This document shows, one piece after another, positions 8,090-16,669 of a DNA stretch of 59,948 bases. Below the pieces are notes generated by a model, which saw only the letters and a list, made by a program, of their open reading frames with translations, ran no database searches and was not told the origin of the DNA. This DNA comes from Acholeplasmataceae bacterium (lineage in GTDB: Bacteria; Bacillota_I; Bacilli_A; Acholeplasmatales; Acholeplasmataceae), in assembly GCA_030603805.1 (NCBI GenBank), contig JAUVXD010000011.1:1-59948 (forward strand). The letters run 5' to 3'. How positions within the stretch are numbered: the first letter of the stretch is position 1; the number at the start of each line of letters is the position of its first letter. Position numbers and translations under genes: made by a program.

Positions 8090-10436
8090 ATATAAACACC
8101 CTTATTTCATTCTAGAGACCAAAGATTTAAGCTATCTTTTTTCAGTGATGCCTACAGGTCAACTTGAGCATCTCTATTTTGGAGAGAAGCTTAAAGACCA
8201 AACCTATGAAGCGCTTCACACGAAGCTTGATGCAGGTATGGGTTCAACGATTGAATATGTCAATAAACAGGGTAAAGTCTTTTTAGAACTCATGCCATTA
8301 GAATACTCAGGTATTGGTAAAGGAGATTTCAGATTATCGCCTTTAGAAATAAAAATGCCGGATCAAACCTTTGTGAGTGACTTTATCTATGATCATCACG
8401 AAATTATTTCTGGGATTGTTAAAAGTGAGATTCTCCCTTATGCAGATGCAAATCTTGATGAAGCTTTTAGTTTGATTGTGACTTTGAAAGATCACCATGC
8501 AAATCTAGAACTTAAACTCATTTATCAAACCTTTGATCAAACCAATGTGTTTACACGTAAAGCAATCTTAATCAATCATCATGAACAGGCAGTTGAAGTG
8601 AGAAAGATCATGAGCATGATGATAGATCTTCCTGAAACCGATTACGATCTATTAACCTTTGATGGCGGATGGATAAAAGAAGCACACATCCATAAAAGAA
8701 GTTTAAGTTACGGCATCTATATTAATGATTCAAAAACAGGTGCATCCTCAAATAAACATAATCCCGGAATCATCCTTTCGAAAAAAGATGCGAATCAAGA
8801 CTATGGTGTGTGTATTGGGATTAACTTAATTTATAGCGGAAACCATTATGAGGCCGTTGAGATCAGCGGTCATGGTTCACTACGTGTGATGACAGGCATT
8901 AATCCGTATCTATTTGAGTGGACATTAAAGACAGGAGAAACGTTTGAGACCCCTGAAGCTGTCTTAACTTATTCTAATACAGGCTTTAATACACTATCTT
9001 ATCATTTTCATGAGTTTATCAATCGTCATATCATTCCTAAACCTTTTATTAAAAAACTAAGACCTGTGGTTTTAAACAGTTGGGAAGCTTTTTACTTTGA
9101 TTTTAATCAAAGAAAACTCCTCCATTTAGCAAAGGAAGCTCAAAAGTTAGGTGTGGAGCTTTTTGTATTAGATGATGGATGGTTTGGAGCAAGAAATGAT
9201 GATCATCAATCTTTAGGTGACTATGATGTTAATCAAAAGAAACTACCTCAAGGTATTGATGGCTTAGCAAAGAAAATCAATCGTTTGGGATTAGATTTTG
9301 GGCTTTGGTTTGAACCTGAGATGGTCAATCCGAGAAGTAGACTTTATGAGATGCATCCTGAGTTTGCCATTCAAATTCCAGGAAGAATGCCATCCTTAGG
9401 TAGAAATCAGCTTGTTTTAGATTTATGTAATCAAAAAGTCATAGACTATATCTTAAATGAGCTTTCAAAAATCATTGAACACGCACCAATTTCATATATC
9501 AAATGGGACATGAACCGTCATATCACGGATATGTATTCATCTTCTATCGATTCACAAGGTAAGTTTTTCCACACGTATATCTTAGGTCTTTATCAGATTT
9601 TAAATACACTCAAATCAAAATATCCGAATATCTTAATAGAAACATGTTCAAGTGGTGGTAACCGGTTTGATTTAGGGATGCTTTGTTATGGGGCTCAAAT
9701 TTGGTCATCTGATAATACAGACCCCATTGAACGTTTAAAAATCCAAGAAGGATTAAGCTATCTTTATCCCCTTTCAACCATTAGTGCGCACGTTTCTATG
9801 GCACCACACGCTCAAACTCTAAGAAAAACACCACTTTCGACACGCTTTAATGTCGCTAGTTTTGGTGTTTTAGGTTATGAACTTGATTTAAAGTATTTAT
9901 CCCCTGTGGAAAAGAAAGAAATAAAAAAACAAATTGATTTTTATAAGAACTACCGAGAACTTTTTCAGTTTGGTAGATTTTATCGCTTCGATCAAGGAAA
10001 AGATAATCAAAAGATATGGCAAGTCTCTTTCGAACATAAGCATATCCTTGGAAACTATCAAATCTTGCAGAAGCCTTCACCAGAACTTGATACTCTGAAA
10101 CTCAAGAGTTTAGATGAAGAATTTATTTATGATATCAAATCCTTAAATCAAGGACTTGCAATCGAGCGTTTTGGTCATTTGATTGCACATGCACTCCCCA
10201 TGAAACTAAATCCAGAAGGTTTTGTGATGAGACAAATTAAAAAACATAAAATGCTCGATAATGCAACCGAATCTTATCAAGCTAGTGGTCGAATGCTTCA
10301 ACACGGTATAAAAATTAAACAGCAATTCTCAGGCACTTACTATAATTCAAACACAAGAATTTTAGGTGATTTTGGTTCTCAACTTTATGTTGTTGAACCA
10401 ACCAATATGAAGGAGGTTGCACATGAAAGAGATTAG
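8082..10436 (+). CDS. GH36 alpha-galactosidase
   Basis: This enzyme hydrolyses terminal alpha-galactosides such as melibiose and raffinose-type sugars. The 784-residue protein has the GH36 layout: an N-terminal beta-sandwich, a TIM barrel and a C-terminal beta domain. The catalytic nucleophile lies in KWDMNR (D476), and the acid/base residue in WSSDNTD (D544) after the conserved CSSGGNRFD. It is slightly longer than typical 720-740 residue members. There is no signal peptide. The SD GGAGG lies inside the end of the preceding GH13 gene, and both ends overlap neighbours, indicating translational coupling. Confidence 0.93.
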   Translation: MIKYKHPYFILETKDLSYLFSVMPTGQLEHLYFGEKLKDQTYEALHTKLDAGMGSTIEYVNKQGKVFLELMPLEYSGIGKGDFRLSPLEIKMPDQTFVSDFIYDHHEIISGIVKSEILPYADANLDEAFSLIVTLKDHHANLELKLIYQTFDQTNVFTRKAILINHHEQAVEVRKIMSMMIDLPETDYDLLTFDGGWIKEAHIHKRSLSYGIYINDSKTGASSNKHNPGIILSKKDANQDYGVCIGINLIYSGNHYEAVEISGHGSLRVMTGINPYLFEWTLKTGETFETPEAVLTYSNTGFNTLSYHFHEFINRHIIPKPFIKKLRPVVLNSWEAFYFDFNQRKLLHLAKEAQKLGVELFVLDDGWFGARNDDHQSLGDYDVNQKKLPQGIDGLAKKINRLGLDFGLWFEPEMVNPRSRLYEMHPEFAIQIPGRMPSLGRNQLVLDLCNQKVIDYILNELSKIIEHAPISYIKWDMNRHITDMYSSSIDSQGKFFHTYILGLYQILNTLKSKYPNILIETCSSGGNRFDLGMLCYGAQIWSSDNTDPIERLKIQEGLSYLYPLSTISAHVSMAPHAQTLRKTPLSTRFNVASFGVLGYELDLKYLSPVEKKEIKKQIDFYKNYRELFQFGRFYRFDQGKDNQKIWQVSFEHKHILGNYQILQKPSPELDTLKLKSLDEEFIYDIKSLNQGLAIERFGHLIAHALPMKLNPEGFVMRQIKKHKMLDNATESYQASGRMLQHGIKIKQQFSGTYYNSNTRILGDFGSQLYVVEPTNMKEVAHERD

Positions 10437-12765
10437 ATCATTAAATTTTGATTGGAAATTTGGAGCATATCAAGAAGAACATTTAAGGGGTTTAGGTCTA
10501 GAGAAATTTGAACGTGTAGATTTGCCTCATCATGCGGTTTTAACACCCTTTAACCACTTTGATGAAAAGATTCTTCTAGGTGTTTTTACCTACTATAAAG
10601 AGTTTTTTGCAGAACCATCATGGAAAGATAAAACGATTAAACTTTATTTTGAAGGTGTGCTCCACCGCGCACATGTTTATGTTAATGGACACCTTGTAAG
10701 TATTCATAATGGTGGCTATACCCCTTTTGAAGTTGATATCAAAGATTATCTAAATTTTGGAGAAATTAATCCTATTTTAGTTGTTGCTGATAGTGATGAA
10801 CATCAAGAGATTCCACCCTTTGGTGGACTCATGGATTATTTAGGCTATGCAGGAATCTACCGCGAAGTTGAATTAAGAATATTAGATGCGCACCATATTA
10901 TCGATGCCTATGTTGAATCCTATGGAGAAGGTGATTTCAAACTTCATGTGAAAACCTCACATCACCAAGGCATCTTAGATGTCAAAATATTATCACAGGG
11001 CTCACAAGTTTATCATATGCCACATGAAATTAAATCGAGCACAAACACACTTTATATCACGCTGGATCATCCTATTTTATGGGATGTCAACCATCCTCAT
11101 CTATATGATATAGAGATTACCTATAAATCGATTGAAACAGTCGATATATACAGATTTAAGTTTGGCATTAGAAAAGCTGAATTTAAAACAGATGGATTCT
11201 ACTTAAATGGTCAAAAAATTAAACTGATGGGTCTTAATAGACATCAAAGCTATCCTTATGTAGGCTATGCGATGCCAAAACATGCTCAAGTGGAAGATGC
11301 AAACATCTTAAAATATCAACTAGGACTCAATATCGTTAGAACCTCACATTACCCACAATCTAAACACTTCTTAGATCGTTGTGATGAAATTGGACTACTC
11401 GTTTTTGAAGAAATACCTGGATGGCAACATATTGGTGATGAAGCGTGGCAAAATCAAACACTTGCCACCTTAAAGGAAATGATTGAAAGAGACCGTAATC
11501 ATCCATCGATTATTTTATGGGGAACGCGCATTAATGAATCTGCGGACCACCATGACTTTTACTTAAAAACAAGTGCACTCGCTAAACAACTAGACCCTAC
11601 AAGACAAAGAGGGGGTGTGAGAAATTTACAGCAAAGTGAGTTCTTAGAAGATGTCTACACTTATAATGATTTCTCACACACAGGAAAAACTCCGGGTTTA
11701 GCGAAAAGAAAGTCCATTACAAAGAATGTACCTTACTTAGTGACTGAGTATAATGGACATATGTTTCCAACCAAGCGTTATGATGATGAACTCAAACGGA
11801 TTGAACACATGAAAAGGCACTTAAATGTGATTGATAACATGATGGGTTCTAAAGAAATCAGTGGTGCCATTGGATGGTGCATGAATGATTATAATACCCA
11901 TCAAGAATTTGGTAGTGGGGATAGAGTCTGTTATCACGGCGTTTTAGATATGTATCGTATCCCTAAACTTGCAAGTCTTGCTTATAGTATTCAACAAGAA
12001 GAGATTCCGATATTAGAAGTCACGTCAACGATGAATATTGGAGAATATCCTTCTGGCCATATCAAAGAAATCTATGTCATGACGAATTTAGATGAAGTTA
12101 AGCTCTATAAAAATGATGTTTATATCGGAACTTATTTTAAAGATACAAAGAAATATCCACATCTTAAACATGCACCCATCGTAATTACAGATCTCATTGG
12201 TGAGACCTTAGAAAAAAATGAACAGATGACTAAGCGTGATGCTGAGGCTACAAAAAAAGTATTAAAGGCAGTCACTGAGTATGGTAATAAACTACCCCTT
12301 AAATATAAATTAAGAATGCTTTTCTTACTTAAAAAGTATAAACTTGGCATGGAAGATGGGGTAAGACTATTTTACACCTATATGGGGGGATGGGGAACCA
12401 AAGGTGTTATCTACAGATTTGAAGGATATAAAAACAAAGAACTTGTGAAGGTTGTCACAAAAGAAAACAATCACGATTATGATTTCATCTTAGAATCTGA
12501 TGAACACACCTTAACGATTAATGAAACTTATGATGTTAAACGCTATGTCATTAAAAAGGTTAATCAACATCAAGAAATAGCAGAATATGCCTTTGATCCC
12601 CTTGACATTAAAGTACATGGTGCCATCGAATTGATTGGACCATCCCTCATCACTTTAACTAGTGGGGTTGCAGCATTTTGGGTTAAAACGAAACATCAAG
12701 GTGAAGGACAAATCATCATTGAGTCTTCCACCCATACACTCATTGAGGAGGTAGAGGTTTTATGA
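10423..12765 (+). CDS. GH2 beta-galactosidase/beta-glucuronidase family enzyme
   Basis: A retaining exo-beta-glycosidase of 780 residues. It has an N-terminal jelly-roll (residues 1-160), an immunoglobulin-like domain (about 160-255) and a TIM barrel (from about 260). The catalytic pair is E372 in RINES (acid/base) and E442 in TEYNGH (nucleophile). The upstream TTG at 10417 sits directly against the SD AAGGAGG, so the ATG at 10423 is the likely start. The acid/base context is RINES rather than the usual LGNE, so beta-galactoside versus beta-glucuronide specificity is unsettled. It has no signal peptide and overlaps both neighbours. Confidence 0.88.
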   Translation: MKEIRSLNFDWKFGAYQEEHLRGLGLEKFERVDLPHHAVLTPFNHFDEKILLGVFTYYKEFFAEPSWKDKTIKLYFEGVLHRAHVYVNGHLVSIHNGGYTPFEVDIKDYLNFGEINPILVVADSDEHQEIPPFGGLMDYLGYAGIYREVELRILDAHHIIDAYVESYGEGDFKLHVKTSHHQGILDVKILSQGSQVYHMPHEIKSSTNTLYITLDHPILWDVNHPHLYDIEITYKSIETVDIYRFKFGIRKAEFKTDGFYLNGQKIKLMGLNRHQSYPYVGYAMPKHAQVEDANILKYQLGLNIVRTSHYPQSKHFLDRCDEIGLLVFEEIPGWQHIGDEAWQNQTLATLKEMIERDRNHPSIILWGTRINESADHHDFYLKTSALAKQLDPTRQRGGVRNLQQSEFLEDVYTYNDFSHTGKTPGLAKRKSITKNVPYLVTEYNGHMFPTKRYDDELKRIEHMKRHLNVIDNMMGSKEISGAIGWCMNDYNTHQEFGSGDRVCYHGVLDMYRIPKLASLAYSIQQEEIPILEVTSTMNIGEYPSGHIKEIYVMTNLDEVKLYKNDVYIGTYFKDTKKYPHLKHAPIVITDLIGETLEKNEQMTKRDAEATKKVLKAVTEYGNKLPLKYKLRMLFLLKKYKLGMEDGVRLFYTYMGGWGTKGVIYRFEGYKNKELVKVVTKENNHDYDFILESDEHTLTINETYDVKRYVIKKVNQHQEIAEYAFDPLDIKVHGAIELIGPSLITLTSGVAAFWVKTKHQGEGQIIIESSTHTLIEEVEVL

Positions 12766-15089
12766 AACTCTCCATTGAAGAAAAAGTTGACTTACTAGAC
12801 GGTTTAGATGTTTGGCATACAAAGCCTATTGGAGGCATCCCATCCATCATGATGGCTGATGGTCCTCATGGGCTTAGAAAGCAATACGAGTCAAAAGATA
12901 ACTTAGGGGTCATGGGCGCAATGCCTGCCACCTGTTTTCCAACAGCATCTCTAACCGCGTGTAGTTTTGATAAAAACTTGCTTTACCAAATGGGCAAACT
13001 GATTGCTAAAGAAGCACAAGAACTTGGAGTCAACATTGTTTTAGGTCCAGGCATTAATATGAAAAGATCACCACTTTGTGGTAGAAATTTCGAATACTTC
13101 TCAGAAGACCCTTATCTCACAGGAGAACTCGCAGCGTTTTTTGTGAGAGCCATTGAATCTGAAGGTGTGGGGACATCAGTTAAGCATTTTTTCGCAAATA
13201 ACCAAGAAAAAAATAGATTCACCATCGATAGCATTGTGGACGAAAGAGCCTTAAGAGAAATCTATTTAAGAGCCTTTGAACGTGTTGTTAAGGAAAACCC
13301 AGCAACAGTGATGGCAAGCTACAATAAGATTAACGGCTATTACGCCACCGAACACCCGATGATTTCTAAAGTCTTAAGAAAAGAGTGGGGATTTAAAGGT
13401 GTTGTTGTGAGTGACTGGGGTGCAGTTCATAATCGCGTGGAATCGATTAAAGCTGGCACTGATCTTGAAATGCCATCTTCTATGGGCTATCGTGCGAAAC
13501 AAGTATTAAAAGAAGTGAATAAAGATGAGCAGCTTAGAACAGCGATAACAAAATCGAGTGAACGTATCATTGAGATGGTTAAAAAATATAAGAATAGTCC
13601 AGAAGTCACCTTTGATCGTGAAAAACACCATCAAGAAGCGAAACGTATCGCATCTGAATCAATGGTACTACTTAAAAATCAAGACATTCTACCACTCAAA
13701 GCTAAAGATCAAGTCTTAATGGTGGGTGCCTTTTTATCCCAAATGAGATATCAAGGTGGAGGCTCATCACACATCAACCCAACAAAACTCGTTCAAATCA
13801 AAGATATTTATTCCAACTACTCCAAGCAAATTAAACTTGCGAAGGGCTATCATATCGATCATTATGATATCGATGAGGACTTAGTTTTTGAAACACTTGA
13901 GCTTGCAAAAACAGCTCAAAAAGTAGTTTATATCTTAGGTCTACCAGATCAAGAAGAAACTGAAGGTTTTGATCGTAAGACTTTAGAAATACCAAGAAAT
14001 CAAATTCATTTATTAGAGGAACTCATTAAAGTCAATCCTAATGTTGTCACAGTAATCCTTAGTGGGTCTGTGGTTAACCTATCTTTCGAACCAAAAGTTA
14101 AAGGCATGCTTATGGCGTATTTAGGTGGACAAGGTTCTAGTGAAGCGATTATGGATATCTTATATGGTAAGGTAAACCCATCAGGAAGACTTGCAGAAAC
14201 ATTTATTGATGACATCAAAGAATGTAATGTACAACTCACTGAAGATAACAATGCCATCCACTATGAAGAGTCAATCTTTATTGGATATCGCTATTATCAA
14301 ACCTTCAATAAACGTGTGAGATTTCCATTTGGCTATGGTCTATCTTATACCCAGTTTGACTATAAGACAATCTTAGTTTCCGAACAAAAAAATCATTTTG
14401 ATATCGATATCACTTTAGAAAATATCGGAGATGTAAAGGGAAAAGAAGTCATCCAAGTTTATATTGAAAATAATGAGTCTACAGTCTATAAAGCAAGAAG
14501 AGAACTCAAAGCATTTGAGAAAGTAGAACTTAAAGCAGGGGAAGAAAAAAATATTCATATAGAACTTCCAAAATCCGCTTTTGAATATTTTGATTACTTT
14601 AAGAAAAAATGGGTTTTAGAAAAAGGTGATTATCAGATTGTCATTGCAAAAAACGTGGAAGATGAAATTGATGCGATTGATGTCCACCTTGATGGTGAAG
14701 AAATTCATCAACCATCCTTAAGTTATCAAAAATATATCTATGACTGCACAGAGTTTAATAAAATCTGTCAAAGAAAGCTTCCTGAAAAATCAGTGGTTCG
14801 AAAAAGACCTTACTCCCTATCTTCGACACTTGAGGATGCAAGAAACACATGGATGGGAAGAGTTGTATCAGGAATCATCATTAAAGAGGGTTTAAAGACA
14901 GCCAAAGAAATGAAAAGTGAGTGGATGGTTGAAGTCGCTAAAAAGACGATGTTAGAAACACCGATCCACATGCTTGCGATATTTAGTTCAGGTAAGTTTA
15001 CCTTTGAACAAGCTGAAGGACTTGTAGATATCATGAATCTTAAACTATTTAAAGGCATAAAAAAACTTAGAAAAGGTGCAAAACGATGA
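12762..15089 (+). CDS. GH3 beta-glucosidase family enzyme
   Basis: A retaining beta-glycosidase of 775 residues. The GH3 N-terminal barrel carries the nucleophile in VSDWG (D218), after the KHFFANNQE substrate-site motif. The second alpha/beta sandwich domain and a fibronectin type III-like domain (ending near residue 640) follow. About 130 further residues at the C-terminus form an extension without an obvious domain. It is cytoplasmic, with no signal peptide. A 4-base ATGA overlap links it to the GH2 gene and another links it to the transporter, so the whole run is one translational unit. Confidence 0.92.
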   Translation: MKLSIEEKVDLLDGLDVWHTKPIGGIPSIMMADGPHGLRKQYESKDNLGVMGAMPATCFPTASLTACSFDKNLLYQMGKLIAKEAQELGVNIVLGPGINMKRSPLCGRNFEYFSEDPYLTGELAAFFVRAIESEGVGTSVKHFFANNQEKNRFTIDSIVDERALREIYLRAFERVVKENPATVMASYNKINGYYATEHPMISKVLRKEWGFKGVVVSDWGAVHNRVESIKAGTDLEMPSSMGYRAKQVLKEVNKDEQLRTAITKSSERIIEMVKKYKNSPEVTFDREKHHQEAKRIASESMVLLKNQDILPLKAKDQVLMVGAFLSQMRYQGGGSSHINPTKLVQIKDIYSNYSKQIKLAKGYHIDHYDIDEDLVFETLELAKTAQKVVYILGLPDQEETEGFDRKTLEIPRNQIHLLEELIKVNPNVVTVILSGSVVNLSFEPKVKGMLMAYLGGQGSSEAIMDILYGKVNPSGRLAETFIDDIKECNVQLTEDNNAIHYEESIFIGYRYYQTFNKRVRFPFGYGLSYTQFDYKTILVSEQKNHFDIDITLENIGDVKGKEVIQVYIENNESTVYKARRELKAFEKVELKAGEEKNIHIELPKSAFEYFDYFKKKWVLEKGDYQIVIAKNVEDEIDAIDVHLDGEEIHQPSLSYQKYIYDCTEFNKICQRKLPEKSVVRKRPYSLSSTLEDARNTWMGRVVSGIIIKEGLKTAKEMKSEWMVEVAKKTMLETPIHMLAIFSSGKFTFEQAEGLVDIMNLKLFKGIKKLRKGAKR

Positions 15090-16558
15090 ATGAAACCATG
15101 AAGGTTCCAAGAAAAACGAAGTTAACGTATTCAATGAGCGGCATTGGTCGCGATATGATGTATGCGCTCTATAGCACATATTTAATTGTCTTTTTCACAG
15201 ATGCCTTAGGACTACCGAACTGGCAGCTTGTCTCTGTAGGGATTATTATTGCTGTTGCTAGAATATGGGATGCCATCAATGATCCCATTATGGGCACTAT
15301 TGTGGATAATACCAAAACAAGATATGGAAAATTTAAACCCTGGGTCTTAATTGGTGCATTATCCTCAGCGGTTATCTTCTTTTTACTCTTTCAAGATTTA
15401 GGATTAAGTGGCACTGCCTTTGTTGTTGTTTTTGGATTTTTATATGTGCTATCAGGCATGACCTTTACAATGAATGATATTGCGTATTGGTCGATGTATC
15501 CATCCTTTTCATCAGATCCTAAAGAAAGAGAAAGTATTGGATCCCTTGCAAGAATTTTCGCGAGTCTCGGTATGTTTTTAACAATCGCACTTGTTCCAAT
15601 CATTTATCAGAATTTTGCAGGCGGACCCAAACAAGCCTTTTCGATTATCGCCTTAGTTATCTGTTTAATCTTTGTCATCTCTCAAGTTGTCTTATTTATT
15701 TTTGTTAAGCAACCTAAAAATAAACTTGCAGAAGTAAAACAAGAAAAGACAAGTCTCAAAGGTATGATTAAAGTTATATCTAAAAATGATCAACTCTTAG
15801 TCATTATCATCGCGATTTTCCTATTTAACACAGGATACTTTATTACAACCGCTTTAGGTATTTATTTCTTCAACTATGACTTTAATAAATATGGTGGTGC
15901 AGAATTTACGATGTTTTCTGCAATCCTTGCGGTGAGTCAACTGACTGCACTATCCTTATTTCCTTTGATAGCGAAAAAGATGAAACGTGCAAGTATTTTT
16001 AAAATGGCGATTGGTTTAATTGTCTTAGGATATATTGTCTTTATGAGTGTCGGTTATGTGCTTCCAATGAATATGCTTTTTATTGGTTTTGCAGGATTAG
16101 TCCTTTTTAGTGGACAAGGATTTATTCAAGTGCTTGTTTTAGTTATGCTTGCAGATACCATTGAATATGGCCAGTGGAAACTAGGCACAAGAAATGAAAG
16201 TATCGTGTTTGCGATTAACCCATTTGTAACAAAGCTTGCAACCTCGATGCAAGTTTTAGTTGTGACACTTACGCTTGCATTATCAGGTTTAAATGAAGGA
16301 GTGATTGAACCTCTAACATCAGCTAAAGATCAAGCAGCACTATCAGGAACACCACTTTCAACAGAACAAGCGAGAGCACTGATTGCATCAAATGTTGATT
16401 CAAGTATGCTCCTTGGACTGAGATTATCCATGATTGTTATTCCACTTATTTTGATTTTGGCATGTTATATCATTTATCGGAAGAAATTCATTATAGATGA
16501 TGTTTTTTATAAGAAAATTACAGATGAACTCAGTGAAAAGATTGAGTCCACAAAGTAG
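15086..16558 (+). CDS. GPH-family sugar:cation symporter (MelB/XylP-like)
   Basis: A 12-helix major facilitator of the glycoside-pentoside-hexuronide group, which imports glycosides with Na+ or H+. The GPH signature is visible as DAINDPIMGTIVDNT followed by RYGKFKPW near residues 60-90. The many hydrophobic helices and the 490-residue length fit. It has no EIIA-like tail. As the only transporter in the operon it is the probable entry route for the substrates of the four glycosidases. Start: ATG overlapping the GH3 stop, behind AAGGTG. Confidence 0.92.
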   Translation: MNETMKVPRKTKLTYSMSGIGRDMMYALYSTYLIVFFTDALGLPNWQLVSVGIIIAVARIWDAINDPIMGTIVDNTKTRYGKFKPWVLIGALSSAVIFFLLFQDLGLSGTAFVVVFGFLYVLSGMTFTMNDIAYWSMYPSFSSDPKERESIGSLARIFASLGMFLTIALVPIIYQNFAGGPKQAFSIIALVICLIFVISQVVLFIFVKQPKNKLAEVKQEKTSLKGMIKVISKNDQLLVIIIAIFLFNTGYFITTALGIYFFNYDFNKYGGAEFTMFSAILAVSQLTALSLFPLIAKKMKRASIFKMAIGLIVLGYIVFMSVGYVLPMNMLFIGFAGLVLFSGQGFIQVLVLVMLADTIEYGQWKLGTRNESIVFAINPFVTKLATSMQVLVVTLTLALSGLNEGVIEPLTSAKDQAALSGTPLSTEQARALIASNVDSSMLLGLRLSMIVIPLILILACYIIYRKKFIIDDVFYKKITDELSEKIESTK

Positions 16559-16610
16559 TTGGAATCAATCCTATAAGAGACTAAATTAGTTTTATCTAAA
16601 AAATAAGTAT

Positions 16611-16661
16611 CCCCAATATGAGATGATTGTGATAAAATGAAGCCAATCATACATATTGGGG
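16611..16661 (+). promoter_or_regulatory. 17-bp inverted repeat with a promoter in its loop
   Basis: CCCCAATATG (16611-16620) pairs with CATATTGGGG (16652-16661), and ATGATTG (16623-16629) pairs with CAATCAT (16644-16650). The loop contains TGATAAAAT (16630-16638), an extended -10. The 3' arm contains the GGGGG Shine-Dalgarno of the next gene, and TTTTATT follows. In RNA reading through from the sugar operon, the arm would act as a terminator-like hairpin and mask the SD. RNA started from the loop promoter lacks the 5' arm and would be free. Structure seen directly; function inferred. Confidence 0.55.
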
Positions 16662-16669
16662 GTTTTATT

